NCBI GenBank assembly: GCA_937923255.1 | Contig: CALAIL010000020.1 | Location: forward strand, 1 to 31,346 | Length of the DNA stretch: 31,346 nt | Direction of reading: 5' to 3' | Source: an uncultured Propionivibrio sp. | GTDB taxonomy: Bacteria > Pseudomonadota > Gammaproteobacteria > Burkholderiales > Rhodocyclaceae | Shown here: one piece after another, positions 7,563 through 15,193 of the stretch | How positions within the stretch are numbered: the first letter of the stretch is position 1 | Layout: each line of letters begins with the position of its first letter | Translations under genes and position numbers: made by a program | Notes under the pieces: generated by a model | Database searches by the model: none | What the model was told of the DNA's origin: nothing | Seen by the model: the letters and a program-made list of their open reading frames with translations, nothing else

Positions 7563-8346
7563 AATGCCGGCGCAGAAAACGGCCGTAGTAGCAGCGGCGC
7601 CGGCGGGTGAAATCGCCGTCGTCGCCATCACCCGCCACGGCATCGTACTGGCGGGCAAAGTCGTCCGGGCGCTGCCAAACGCACGCCTTTACGCACCGGA
7701 AAAATTCGCCGCCGAGGCTGAACAGGCCGCCCCCGGCGCACAAACCTATGCAGGCAAAACGGGCGACGCCCTGGGCGCGCTGTTCGGCCAGGTCGACGGC
7801 ATCGTCGGCATCGTCTCACTCGGTGCGCTGGTGCGCCTGATCGCCCCTTACCTGAAGGCCAAAGACAGCGATCCGGCCGTCATCGTGCTCGATGAACAAG
7901 GACGCTTCGTCATCCCCATGTTGTCCGGCCATCTGGGCGGCGCCAACGCCCTGGCCGGCAGGCTGGCCGATGCGCTGGGCGCCACGCCGGTGCTGACGAC
8001 CGCTTCCGACGTGCGTGAAACGCTGGCCGTCGATCTGCTCGGCCGCGAGCTGGGCTGGACGCTGGAAGCCACGCACGCGGCGCTGGTGCATGCCAGCGCC
8101 GCCGTAGTCAATGACGAGCCGGTGGCGCTCGTGCAGGAAGATGGTTCGCTCGACTGGTGGACGCGCCATGCCAACGGCCGCACGGGGCCGCTGCCCGGCA
8201 ATCTGAGGCTGTTCGAACGCATTGAGGATGTCGATCCCGGGCACTTTTCCGCCCTCCTCTGGATCAGCCGGCGATCGCTGCCCACCACCTGCGCGTCCGC
8301 CTGGCGCGGCCGCTGCGTCATCTACCGCCCGACGGAGGCTCCATGA
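7543..8346 (+). CDS. cbiG: Cobalt-precorrin-5A hydrolase, N-terminal/core part
   Basis: CbiG opens the ring-A lactone and releases acetaldehyde, a step specific to the anaerobic route. This 267-residue protein contains the CbiG N-terminal and central regions: GEIAVVAITRHGI, DGIVGIVSLGALVRLIAPYL, DPAVIVLDEQGRFVIPMLSGHLGGANALA and the segment ATPVLTTASD. It ends where the usual C-terminal domain should start; that domain is encoded by the next gene. The start at 7543 has AGGA at 7534-7537 and overlaps cbiL. Confidence 0.92.
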   Translation: MRPPMPEMPAQKTAVVAAAPAGEIAVVAITRHGIVLAGKVVRALPNARLYAPEKFAAEAEQAAPGAQTYAGKTGDALGALFGQVDGIVGIVSLGALVRLIAPYLKAKDSDPAVIVLDEQGRFVIPMLSGHLGGANALAGRLADALGATPVLTTASDVRETLAVDLLGRELGWTLEATHAALVHASAAVVNDEPVALVQEDGSLDWWTRHANGRTGPLPGNLRLFERIEDVDPGHFSALLWISRRSLPTTCASAWRGRCVIYRPTEAP

Positions 8347-8738
8347 AAATCGCACTGGGACTGGGCTGCGACCGCAACACGCCGACCGAGACACTGCGCC
8401 TGGCGCTGACGGCAGCGCTGACCATCAGCCGCACGCGAATCGAGGATGTCATCGCCGTCGGCAGCATCGACCTGAAGGCCGACGAGCCGGCCATGCTGGA
8501 ACTGGCCGCCGAACGCAGCTGGCGCATCCGCTTCTATCCCGCCGCCGAACTGGCCGCCGTCGACGTCCCCAACCCTTCCGAAACCGTGCGCAAATACACC
8601 GGCACGCCTTCCGTCTCCGAAGCGGCGGCGCTGCTGGCCGCCGGCGCGGATAAATCCGCCCTGATTATCGAAAAACTCTCGCATCGCGGCCCGGATGGGC
8701 GCAATGCCACCGTTTCCATTGCAAGGATCCCAGAATGA
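8343..8738 (+). CDS. CbiG C-terminal domain / CobE-like protein
   Basis: The 131-residue protein begins MKIALGLGCDRNTPTETLRLAL, the start of the CbiG C-terminal (CobE-like) domain, and continues IGSIDLKADEPAMLELA-like and PSVSEAAALLAAG blocks typical of it (here VGSIDLKADEPAMLELAAER and TGTPSVSEAAALLAAGA). In many bacteria it is fused to CbiG. Here it is a separate gene overlapping cbiG by ATGA, so the two are probably made together. A stand-alone CobE exists in aerobic pathways; the context argues for a split CbiG. Confidence 0.88.
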   Translation: MKIALGLGCDRNTPTETLRLALTAALTISRTRIEDVIAVGSIDLKADEPAMLELAAERSWRIRFYPAAELAAVDVPNPSETVRKYTGTPSVSEAAALLAAGADKSALIIEKLSHRGPDGRNATVSIARIPE

Positions 8739-9766
8739 ACGATAGCCCGAATCAAAGCGACACCCTCCCGGCCGCCCACGGCGAAACTCCCCGTACCGCC
8801 GGCGGCAAAATCATGCTCGTCGGCCTTGGCCCGGGCAGCCACGATACGCTCACCGGCCGTGCGCGCGACGCCATCGCCGAAGCCGACACCGTCATTGGTT
8901 ATGTGACCTACATCCGTCTGGTCAAGGATCTGCTCGACGGCAAGGAGGTCGTCAAGAAGGCGATGACGGAAGAGCTTGACCGCGCCATCGAAGCCTATGA
9001 ACGCGCCCGCCTCGGCAAGAAGGTGGCGATCGTCTCTTCGGGCGATGCCGGCGTGTACGGCATGGCCGGCCCGACGTTCGAGGTGCTGTTCCAGGCCGGC
9101 TGGACGCCGGATTCGGGCATCGAGGTCGAGATCGTGCCCGGTGCCTCGGCCATCAACACCTGCGCTGCCCTCGTCGGCGCGCCGCTGACGCACGATTTCT
9201 GCGCCATCTCGCTTTCCGACCTGCTGACGCCGTGGCCAACCATCGCCCGCCGGCTCAATGCCGTCGCCTATGCCGATTTTGTCGTCGCCCTCTACAACCC
9301 GAAAAGCGGCCGGCGCACGCGGCAGATCGAGGAAGCGCAACGCATCTTTTTGCAATACCGCGATCCGCAGACGCCGGTCGCCATCGTCAAGTCGGCCTTC
9401 CGTCCGAAACAGCGCATTCAGTTCACCACGCTGGAAAAAATGACCGAAGCCGAAATCGGCATGCTGACGACGGTGCTGATCGGCAACTCCAATACCTACG
9501 TCAAACACGGCCTGATGATTACGCCGCGCGGCTACGCCAACAAATACGACGTGGTTTCCGGCAAGCGCTCGGCGCGCACCGGCGAACGGCGGGGGCTCTC
9601 GCTTTCATCCGGTCTCAACGGCTGGCTGGCGGCGATTCAGGCCAGCGACCGGACGCCCGCACAGCTGGCTGCCGATTACCATCTGCCGGAAGCCTACATC
9701 CGCTCGGCACTGGCGCATCCGCTGGAGGCTGACGATGGCGATGAAACATCCCCTGCCGGAGAATAA
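8735..9766 (+). CDS. cbiH: Cobalt-factor III / precorrin-3B C17-methyltransferase, extended
   Basis: CbiH/CobJ methylates C17 with ring contraction. The core (about residues 25-265) has KIMLVGLGPGSHDTLTGRA, GYVTYIRLV, SSGDAGVYGMAGP, EIVPGASAINTCAALVGAPL and DFVVALYNPKSGRR. The protein is 343 residues against about 240-260 for a plain family member. It carries a 24-residue N-terminal addition and a C-terminal addition of about 65 residues (GLNGWLAAIQASDRTPAQ, then LAADYHLPEAYIRSALAHP) that looks like a small helical, helix-turn-helix-like unit of unknown use. The start overlaps the preceding gene by ATGA. Confidence 0.92.
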   Translation: MNDSPNQSDTLPAAHGETPRTAGGKIMLVGLGPGSHDTLTGRARDAIAEADTVIGYVTYIRLVKDLLDGKEVVKKAMTEELDRAIEAYERARLGKKVAIVSSGDAGVYGMAGPTFEVLFQAGWTPDSGIEVEIVPGASAINTCAALVGAPLTHDFCAISLSDLLTPWPTIARRLNAVAYADFVVALYNPKSGRRTRQIEEAQRIFLQYRDPQTPVAIVKSAFRPKQRIQFTTLEKMTEAEIGMLTTVLIGNSNTYVKHGLMITPRGYANKYDVVSGKRSARTGERRGLSLSSGLNGWLAAIQASDRTPAQLAADYHLPEAYIRSALAHPLEADDGDETSPAGE

Positions 9767-10394
9767 GCCGATGGCCTCTACCGCCCCCATCGACGCAGAC
9801 ACCGCCGGCACGCGCCATCAGGATCGCATGCAGCGCAAGAAAACGGTGATTGACCAGCGTATCGCCGAGGCTGCCGCGCGCCGGGGCGTACTGCTGGTCA
9901 ATACGGGCACCGGCAAAGGCAAATCGTCGGCGGCTTTCGGCGTAATGGCGCGTGCGCTGGGCAACGGCATGCACGCCGCCGTCGTCCAGTTCGTCAAGAA
10001 CCGCACGGATACCGGCGAAATCGCCTTTTTCCGCAACTGCCCCCAGGTCAGCTGGCATGTCATGGGCGAAGGCTTTACCTGGGAAACCCAGGATCGCGCG
10101 CGTGATGCGGCCGCGGCACAAAGCGCCTGGGCGCAGGCGCGCGCCTATCTGAACGACGCGCGCATCGACCTACTGATCCTCGATGAGCTGACCTACGCCT
10201 TCAAATACGGCTGGCTCGACCTCGACACCGTGCTTGCCGATCTGGCGGCGCGCCCGCCGATGCAGCACGTGATCATCACCGGCCGCGCCGCGCCCCAGGC
10301 GCTGATCGACGCCGCCGATACGGTGACGGACATGGCCATGGTCAAGCACGCTTTCCGCAGTGGTATCGCGGCCATGCCGGGCATGGAGTTTTGA
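9735..10394 (+). CDS. cobO: Cob(I)yrinic acid a,c-diamide adenosyltransferase
   Basis: CobO/BtuR attaches the adenosyl group to Co(I) corrinoids. The 219-residue protein has the P-loop NTGTGKGKSSAAFG from about residue 56, FVKNRTDTGE, and DLLILDELTYAFKYGWLD, all diagnostic. The ATG at 9735 overlaps cbiH by 32 bases and has GGAGG at 9724-9728; ATGs at 9741 and 9771 are weaker alternatives. The N-terminal 40 residues are a loosely ordered extension, as is common in the family. Confidence 0.93.
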   Translation: MAMKHPLPENKPMASTAPIDADTAGTRHQDRMQRKKTVIDQRIAEAAARRGVLLVNTGTGKGKSSAAFGVMARALGNGMHAAVVQFVKNRTDTGEIAFFRNCPQVSWHVMGEGFTWETQDRARDAAAAQSAWAQARAYLNDARIDLLILDELTYAFKYGWLDLDTVLADLAARPPMQHVIITGRAAPQALIDAADTVTDMAMVKHAFRSGIAAMPGMEF

Positions 10395-10395
10395 G

Positions 10396-11748
10396 ATGAC
10401 GACGATTCCCGTCACCCACGCGACCGGCACGGCAGACACCGCCCGTTGCCCCGCCCTGCTCTTTGCCGCCCCCGCTTCCGGCAGCGGCAAAACCAGCCTC
10501 GTTGCCGCCCTGGCCCGCCTACATACGCGGCAAGGACGGCGGGTCAAGGTGTTCAAATGCGGGCCGGATTTTCTCGATCCGCAGATTCACGCCGTAGCCA
10601 GCGGACAGCCGTGCGACAACCTTGATCTATGGATTTGCGGCGAAGACGACATCCGCGCCCGGCTGGCGCGCGCCGCACAGGAAAACGACCTGATACTCGT
10701 CGAAGGCGTCATGGGACTGTTCGACGGCCAGCCAAGCAGCGCCGACATTGCCGAGCGTTTCGGCATTCCGGCGCTGACGGTCATCGATGCGCGGGCCATG
10801 GCGCAAACGTTCGGCGCACTCGTCTATGGACTGGCGAATTACCGTGCCGGCCTGCCGTTTTACGGCGTACTCGCCAATCGCGTCGGCAGCCCGCGCCACG
10901 CCGAGATGCTAAAGGCGTCAATGCCGGAGACGGTGCGCTGGTGCGGCGCGCTGCCGCGCCAGGAAGCCGCCGCGCTGCCCAGCCGCCACCTCGGCCTGCT
11001 GCCGGCTGCGGAGATCGCCGATCTGTCGGCGCGCATCGACACCCTCGCCGACGCGCTGGCTGAAACGCCGCTCGCCGAACTGCCGCCTGCACTTCCTTTT
11101 GCCATCCCCACCGCCGCGCCATTGCCGCAACGGCTGGCGGGCAGAAAAATCGCCGTTGCCCGCGATGCGGCCTTCTGCTTCCTTTATCCCGCCAATCTGG
11201 CGCTGCTGTCCGATCTGGGCGCGGAGATCGTTTTTTTCTCGCCGCTGGCGGGCGAGCCTTTACCGGCCTGCGATGCGCTCTGGCTGCCTGGCGGTTATCC
11301 GGAACTGCATGGCCAACGTCTGTCGGCGCAGCGCGACCTGATCGCCCAGCTGACAGAGCATGTTGAAGCCGGCAAACCGCTGCTGGCCGAATGCGGCGGC
11401 ATGATGTTCCTGTTCGAGCAGCTCATCGACCTCGACGGCCAGGCGCATCCGATGGCCAGCCTGCTCCCCGGCCGAACCGTGATGGGTAAACGGCTAGCGG
11501 CACTGGGTTCCCAGCAGGTCGCGCTGCCCGAAGGCGCATTGCGCGGCCATGCCTTCCACCATTCGCGCTGCGAGACCGACCTGCCGCCGCTGGCGAATGC
11601 CGAAACTTTCGACGGTCGCCCCGGCGAACCCGTCTGGCGACGCCGGCGGCTGACGGCCTCGTATTTCCATTTTTATTTTCCATCCAACCCTGAAGCAACA
11701 GCGGCGCTGTTTGACCCGACGGCGGCAACTCCAAGGACATCGCAATGA
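10396..11748 (+). CDS. cbiA: Cobyrinic acid a,c-diamide synthase
   Basis: CbiA/CobB amidates the a and c acetates of cobyrinate using ATP and glutamine. The 450-residue protein has an N-terminal P-loop, APASGSGKTSLVAAL, and KVFKCGPDFLDPQIH. Its C-terminal class I glutamine amidotransferase domain has DALWLPGGYPELH, the nucleophile Cys333 in AECGGMMFL and His425 in SYFHFYFPSNP. ATG 10396 follows the cobO stop by one base, with GGAG ahead; this gives the usual family N-terminus. The end overlaps cobA by ATGA. Confidence 0.94.
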   Translation: MTTIPVTHATGTADTARCPALLFAAPASGSGKTSLVAALARLHTRQGRRVKVFKCGPDFLDPQIHAVASGQPCDNLDLWICGEDDIRARLARAAQENDLILVEGVMGLFDGQPSSADIAERFGIPALTVIDARAMAQTFGALVYGLANYRAGLPFYGVLANRVGSPRHAEMLKASMPETVRWCGALPRQEAAALPSRHLGLLPAAEIADLSARIDTLADALAETPLAELPPALPFAIPTAAPLPQRLAGRKIAVARDAAFCFLYPANLALLSDLGAEIVFFSPLAGEPLPACDALWLPGGYPELHGQRLSAQRDLIAQLTEHVEAGKPLLAECGGMMFLFEQLIDLDGQAHPMASLLPGRTVMGKRLAALGSQQVALPEGALRGHAFHHSRCETDLPPLANAETFDGRPGEPVWRRRRLTASYFHFYFPSNPEATAALFDPTAATPRTSQ

Positions 11749-12545
11749 GCGCAACGAATGCAATGAACGCGACCGAAAAAATGGGCACCATCACTCTGGT
11801 GGGCGCTGGCCCGGGCGATCCGGAACTGCTGACGCTCAAGGCGGCGCGCCTGATCCGCTCCGCCGATGTCGTTGTTTACGACAACCTCGTCAGCGCGCCG
11901 ATTCTGGACATGATTCCGCCAACCGCCGAGCGCATCTATGTCGGCAAGATTGCCGGCAAGCATACGCTGCCACAGGACGGCATCAACCATCTGCTCGTCG
12001 ATCTGGCGCGCTCCGGCAAGCACATCGTCCGCCTGAAAGGCGGCGATCCTTTCGTTTTTGGGCGCGGCGGGGAGGAAATGGAAGAACTGATCGCCGCCGG
12101 TTTTGGCGTTGACATTGTGCCGGGCATCACGGCGGCGCTGGGCGCCGCGTCGAGCTGCCACTTCCCCTTGACACACCGCGATCATGCGCAGAGCTGCGTA
12201 TTCGTCACCGGCCATCTGAAAGACGACAGCATCGAACTCGACTGGCCGATGCTGGCGCGCCCCAACCAGACGCTGGTGTTCTACATGGGCATCAACGGGC
12301 TGGCGATCATCTCCCGCGAGCTGATCGCACACGGGCTGCCGGCCAGCACGCCGGCGGCGCTGATCTACAAGGCGACACAACCGGAGCAGCGCTTTGTCAC
12401 CACGACGCTGGAAGCCCTCGCCGCCACGGCGCACGCCGAACACATCAAGCCGCCGGCGCTCATCATCGTCGGCACCGTGCTGACGCTGGCCGGCAAGACG
12501 GAGCGAACCGACGGCAACGGCGAAACGATGGACGCGCACCGTTAA
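11745..12545 (+). CDS. cobA: Uroporphyrinogen-III C-methyltransferase
   Basis: SUMT makes precorrin-2, the shared precursor of sirohaem and B12. The 266-residue protein has TLVGAGPGDPELLTLKAARL, VVVYDNLVS, GKHTLPQDGIN, VRLKGGDPFVFGRGGEE and VPGITAALGAAS, the signature blocks of CobA and of the CysG C-terminal domain. There is no CysG-type dehydrogenase/ferrochelatase domain, so precorrin-2 oxidation must be done by another protein. It is the last protein gene of the operon and ends 24 bases before the tRNA. Confidence 0.95.
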   Translation: MSATNAMNATEKMGTITLVGAGPGDPELLTLKAARLIRSADVVVYDNLVSAPILDMIPPTAERIYVGKIAGKHTLPQDGINHLLVDLARSGKHIVRLKGGDPFVFGRGGEEMEELIAAGFGVDIVPGITAALGAASSCHFPLTHRDHAQSCVFVTGHLKDDSIELDWPMLARPNQTLVFYMGINGLAIISRELIAHGLPASTPAALIYKATQPEQRFVTTTLEALAATAHAEHIKPPALIIVGTVLTLAGKTERTDGNGETMDAHR

Positions 12546-12569
12546 AAAAGCTATATTCCACGCCTCCGC

Positions 12570-12646
12570 GCGCCCGTAGCTCAGTTGGATAGAGTACTGC
12601 CCTCCGAAGGCAGGGGTCGGACGTTCGAATCGTCTCGGGCGCGCCA
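12570..12646 (+). tRNA. tRNA-Arg (anticodon CCG)
   Basis: A complete cloverleaf is visible: acceptor GCGCCCG (12570-12576) pairs with CGGGCGC (12636-12642), a D-arm contains AGCTCAGTTGGATAGAGT, the anticodon stem CTGCC/GGCAG holds the loop CTCCGAA with anticodon CCG, and the T-arm contains GTTCGAATC. G is the discriminator and CCA is encoded. It reads CGG codons. Only 24 bases separate it from cobA, so it is read from the operon or from a promoter inside cobA. It borders the repeat-flanked cassette. Confidence 0.97.
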
Positions 12647-12737
12647 GCATTTCTTGTCATTCCCTTTCTTTCCTGATCCCTTATTGCTTTCTCTCGCAGC
12701 GCGGGAGATTTTTATTTGCGCGACGGCTCTCAACGAG

Positions 12738-12934
12738 GCGCCCCGGAAACCCTGATGGATAGGGCATCTCCGGGCACCTCCCTGGAAACCCGCGTGGATA
12801 AAGGATCTCCGAGCAGGTACGCTGAAACCCGTATAAATAAAGGGCTGGCGGGCACCCCCTTCTGAGATGCCCTGTTTACACGGGTTTCCGGACACCTCCT
12901 TTGAAACGCCCTAAATACAAGGGCTTCAGGCCGC
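12738..12934. repeat. Palindromic repeat array B (five units)
   Basis: Units begin near 12748, 12786, 12825, 12865 and 12904, a 38-40 bp period. The first three read GAAACCC...AGGGCATC or similar; the last two read reversed (GATGCCCTGTTTACACGGG and GAAACGCCC...GGGCTTC). The part from 12781 onward is repeated in the same orientation at 13913-14068. The intergenic stretch 12647-13108 contains this array, the hairpin element after it and the toxin-antitoxin promoter; I see no gene in it. Confidence 0.9.
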
Positions 12935-12941
12935 CTCTTTT

Positions 12942-13012
12942 TATAGCGGTTCGGCTTTGTAAAAGACACGGCGGCAAGCCGCAGACAGACCACACAGTAC
13001 GGCAAGGCAAGG
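12942..13012 (+). repeat. Correia-like hairpin element, copy B
   Basis: It starts TATAGCGGTTCGG and ends ACGGCAAGGCAAGG. GCGGTT near the start can pair with AAGCCGC further on, including one G-U pair. The part GACACGGCGGCAAGCCGC followed by AGACAG resembles the neisserial Correia (CREE/NEMIS) core as I remember it. Closely related copies lie at 14075-14146 and 31282-31346. Confidence 0.75.
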
Positions 13013-13041
13013 AACTCCGGGGCAGGTAGCTTTGCGATGTA

Positions 13042-13070
13042 TTGACAACAACTATACGCTGCGCAAAAAT
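13042..13070 (+). promoter_or_regulatory. Putative promoter of the toxin-antitoxin pair
   Basis: A perfect -35 box TTGACA lies at 13042-13047; 17 bp later AAAAAT at 13065-13070 matches the -10 consensus at 4 of 6 bases. It sits 40-65 bases ahead of the antitoxin start, just outside the direct repeat. The AT-rich stretch behind it (13071-13090) could be the antitoxin operator, but I see no clean inverted repeat. Confidence 0.4.
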
Positions 13071-13108
13071 TTGTGTATCTATCGTATATGCAGACATAGG
13101 AGAAACCA

Positions 13109-13381
13109 ATGCGTGACGCCGCCATCAATCTGCGCGCTTTGCCCGAACAGCGTGATCTGATCGACCTCGCTGCGAATCTGCTCGGCAAGAACCGCTCGGA
13201 TTTCATGCTTGAAGCGGCATGCGACCGTGCTCAGGCCGTGGTGCTGGATCAGATTTTTTTCAACTTGGACGCGGACAAATTCAAGCAATTCACCGCAATG
13301 CTCGACGCGCCTTCTGCGGCGAATCCCGGGCTGGAACACCTGATGGCCGTTAAAGCGCCCTGGAAAAGCAGCACGAAATGA
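13109..13381 (+). CDS. DUF1778 antitoxin, TacA-like
   Basis: The 90-residue protein begins MRDAAINLRALPEQRDLIDLA, with AANLLGKNRSDFMLEAACDRA next: the ribbon-helix-helix DNA-binding domain of DUF1778 antitoxins. The C-terminal half, LDQIFFNLDADKFKQFTAML and the segment after it, is the toxin-binding tail. TacA-type proteins neutralise a GNAT toxin and repress their own promoter. TAGGAGA at 13097-13103 gives a good ribosome site. The gene overlaps the toxin start by ATGA, so both are translated together. Confidence 0.9.
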   Translation: MRDAAINLRALPEQRDLIDLAANLLGKNRSDFMLEAACDRAQAVVLDQIFFNLDADKFKQFTAMLDAPSAANPGLEHLMAVKAPWKSSTK

Positions 13382-13872
13382 GCTTGCAACTCAACGCGCC
13401 GCTTCCGCTTGCCGCCACCCACATTCTGGACGATTTTTTCTGTGGAGAAGACAGCCTTGATGGCTGGCTCAAGCGCCGCGCATTGCCCAACCAATTGCGC
13501 GGCGCAAGCCGCACTTTTGTCGTCACCGATGAGGAAGGACGCGTCTACGGCTACTACGCAATGGCCGCAGGCGCGGTTTCACACCAAATGGCAACCGGCA
13601 GTGTACGGCGCAACATGCCCGACCCCGTCCCTGTGATGGTGCTGGCGCGGCTGGCCGTCGACCGCCGTGCGCAGGGCATCAGGCTCGGCGCCGCCTTGTT
13701 GCAAGATGCGGTCGCTCGCGCGGCGCATGTCGCGCAGAACGCGGGCGTCCGCGCGTTGCTCGTCCACGCCTTGCATGCGCGCGCCAAACAGTTCTACACG
13801 CACTATGGCTTTCAGGAATCGCCGCTGCACCCGATGACGCTGATGCTCCGCTTGAGCACAGTCAAAGCCTGA
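13378..13872 (+). CDS. GNAT-family toxin, TacT-like
   Basis: TacT-type toxins acetylate the amino group of charged tRNAs and stop translation. The 164-residue protein has the family N-terminus HILDDFFCGEDSLDGWLKRRA, the strand VYGYYAMAAGAVSH, the acetyl-CoA-binding segment VLARLAVDRRAQGIRLGAAL and QFYTHYGF with Tyr140, the position of the catalytic tyrosine in known TacT. The usual QGxGxG-like loop is altered to AQGIRLG. The paired DUF1778 gene supports the call. Its tRNA target cannot be read from the sequence. Confidence 0.9.
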   Translation: MSLQLNAPLPLAATHILDDFFCGEDSLDGWLKRRALPNQLRGASRTFVVTDEEGRVYGYYAMAAGAVSHQMATGSVRRNMPDPVPVMVLARLAVDRRAQGIRLGAALLQDAVARAAHVAQNAGVRALLVHALHARAKQFYTHYGFQESPLHPMTLMLRLSTVKA

Positions 13873-13912
13873 AGCAACCAGCAGGCCTCGCAGGGGTGGC
13901 ACTTGCAAGGCA

Positions 13913-14068
13913 TGCCCGGAAACCCGCGTGGATAAAGGATCTCCGGGCAGGTGCGCTGAAACCCGCATAAATAAAGGGCTGGTGGGCACCCCTTCTGAGA
14001 TGCCCTGTTTACACGTGTTTCCGGACACCTCCTTTGAAACGCCCTAAATACAAGGGCTTCAGGCCGCC
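13913..14068. repeat. Palindromic repeat array C (four units), duplicate of B
   Basis: Units begin near 13919, 13957, 13996 and 14036 with the same 38-40 bp period as array B, and nearly the same sequence as 12781-12934. The first two units face one way and the last two the other. It lies 40 bases after the toxin gene and could fold in its mRNA. Confidence 0.9.
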
Positions 14069-14074
14069 TCTTTT

Positions 14075-14146
14075 TATAGCGACTCAACTTTGCCAAAAGA
14101 CACGGCGGCGAGTCGCAGACAGACCACACAGTGCGGCAAGGCAAGG
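14075..14146 (+). repeat. Correia-like hairpin element, copy C
   Basis: It starts TATAGCGACTCAACTTTG and ends GCGGCAAGGCAAGG. The stem GCGACTC/GAGTCGC is perfect. Compared with the copy at 31282 (GCGGCTCG/CGAGCCGC), a G-C pair is replaced by A-T on both sides, so pairing is kept while sequence changes. Confidence 0.78.
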
Positions 14147-14243
14147 CACTCCGGGCAGGCGCCCGCTGGCATTCACCTGTTCCGCAGCAATCCGGCAACG
14201 GTTCCGCCCAGCGGCAGAGCGACGCCTGCCCAGCCCGGATTCT

Positions 14244-14295
14244 GTGCATTTATGCACGAATTTGCATTGTGGAAGCGGCAAATAAAGCATATGAT
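14244..14295 (+). promoter_or_regulatory. Putative promoter and upstream palindrome for riboswitch 2
   Basis: TATGAT at 14290-14295 (5 of 6 to the -10 consensus) follows TTGTGG at 14267-14272 by 17 bp; transcription would start at about 14302, where the riboswitch begins. Just upstream, GTGCATTTATGCAC at 14244-14257 is a perfect 6+2+6 palindrome that could be an operator. Its binding protein is unknown. Nothing else is seen between 14147 and 14243. Confidence 0.45.
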
Positions 14296-14299
14296 AGCG

Positions 14300-14546
14300 A
14301 CGCTTTCAGGTGCCTCGCCCTGTTCAAAGGGAAGGTGAAACGGGAAACCGGTGTCAATGTCCAGACGATTGGATGGTACGGGCAAACAAGCCGGTGCAGC
14401 CCCCCGCTGCTGTAAGCCAGACGAAGCCGGCAGGAAGCCACTGTGCGAAGGAAAGCGCATGGGAAGGCGTCGGCGGAGGAAGAAGGCGAGCCAGAAGACC
14501 GGCCTGAAGCAGGCGCAGTGCCAATCCTCGGGGTGAAGGGAAAGGT
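14300..14546 (+). promoter_or_regulatory. Cobalamin riboswitch upstream of btuB
   Basis: The aptamer blocks appear in order: CTTTCAGGTGCC, GGTGAAACGGGAAACCGGTG, the core AGCCCCCCGCTGCTGTAAGC (14399-14418), the B12 box GCCACTG at 14437-14443, CCAGAAGACCGGCCTG and CCAATCCTCGGGGTGAAGGG. It differs clearly in sequence from the copy at 380-602, so it is not a recent duplicate. It faces btuB, but btuB starts more than 730 bases later. Confidence 0.95.
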
Positions 14547-15193
14547 TCTGTCGAAATGTGGTCACGCCCAGCTTATTCATACGCGCACGATGGTTGCTGC
14601 CATTGACGCGCTCGGCAAGCCAAACGCATCGACCGGACGACGCATCCGACATCCTGAGCAATACCCGCAGGGCATCCGCCAACGTACGTGCGGACGCTGC
14701 GAGCGACCAGAAACAGGAAAGATGGGAAACCGGCAGGATGGGTGTCAAAGCACACAGGCATACAGTACAGGCGCATGAGAGGCGGCTCACCTTTGCGGGA
14801 GATTGCCTCGCATGGCAGGCGGCAGCATGGTCGTCATGCGCCCATACGCCGTTTTACCCTGCGTCAACGCAGCGTAAATGCTGCGCGCCGCAAACATCGC
14901 GGTTCATGCCTTCCTTATCTCATCTGCCACTCCGCCCAGTGGCGGATACGCCCGTGCCTATCCAGCGGGCAGCGCGCCTATCGGCGCCATCGTCATCGCC
15001 CTGCCTGCCTCCCCGCCTGCCCTGCGCTCCGATACTTTTCCGCCAGACCAGCGCCTGCTGCGCTGGAGACGCACCGGCTCAACCGATCAATGCCACCCCG
15101 ATCTCCACTACGCTTTCACTGGACATGGCCGCCGAGGAGGTCGGGGTGACGATTTTCACGGCATCACATGAAATGCGGCAACGCACGCCAGGG
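14547..15193 (+). other. Long gene-poor leader between riboswitch and btuB
   Basis: About 650 bases separate riboswitch 2 from an intrinsic terminator. Several frames stay open by chance (up to about 230 codons) because of GC bias, but their translations are rich in arginine, serine, proline and alanine, lack any domain I recognise and lack convincing ribosome sites. It may be the remains of a gene once controlled by the riboswitch. Confidence 0.5.

Larger units (their letters stand above)
12781..14160 (+). mobile_element. Toxin-antitoxin cassette between 245-bp direct repeats
   Basis: Bases 12781-13027 and 13913-14160 are about nine-tenths identical by eye and lie in the same orientation. 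Each consists of a palindrome array plus a hairpin element. Between them lies about 885 bp carrying only the tacA/tacT-like pair, directly downstream of a tRNA gene. The arrangement suggests gain of the cassette, or duplication of the array around it, and would allow loss by homologous recombination. No transposase or integrase is present inside, so calling it mobile is an inference. Confidence 0.4.

Noticed and set aside
952..12545. Aerobic (late cobalt) cobalamin pathway naming
   Set aside because: Presence of cbiX, cbiD and cbiG and absence of cobG, cobF and cobN argue for the anaerobic route.
12738..14068. CRISPR array suggested by regular 39-40 bp spacing
   Set aside because: The repeated units are not identical, they flip orientation within an array, the sequence between palindromes is itself partly conserved, and no cas gene is present.
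12738..14160. Integron attC sites around a toxin-antitoxin cassette
   Set aside because: No GTTRRRY core or integron integrase is seen; the period of multiple short palindromes does not fit an attC site.
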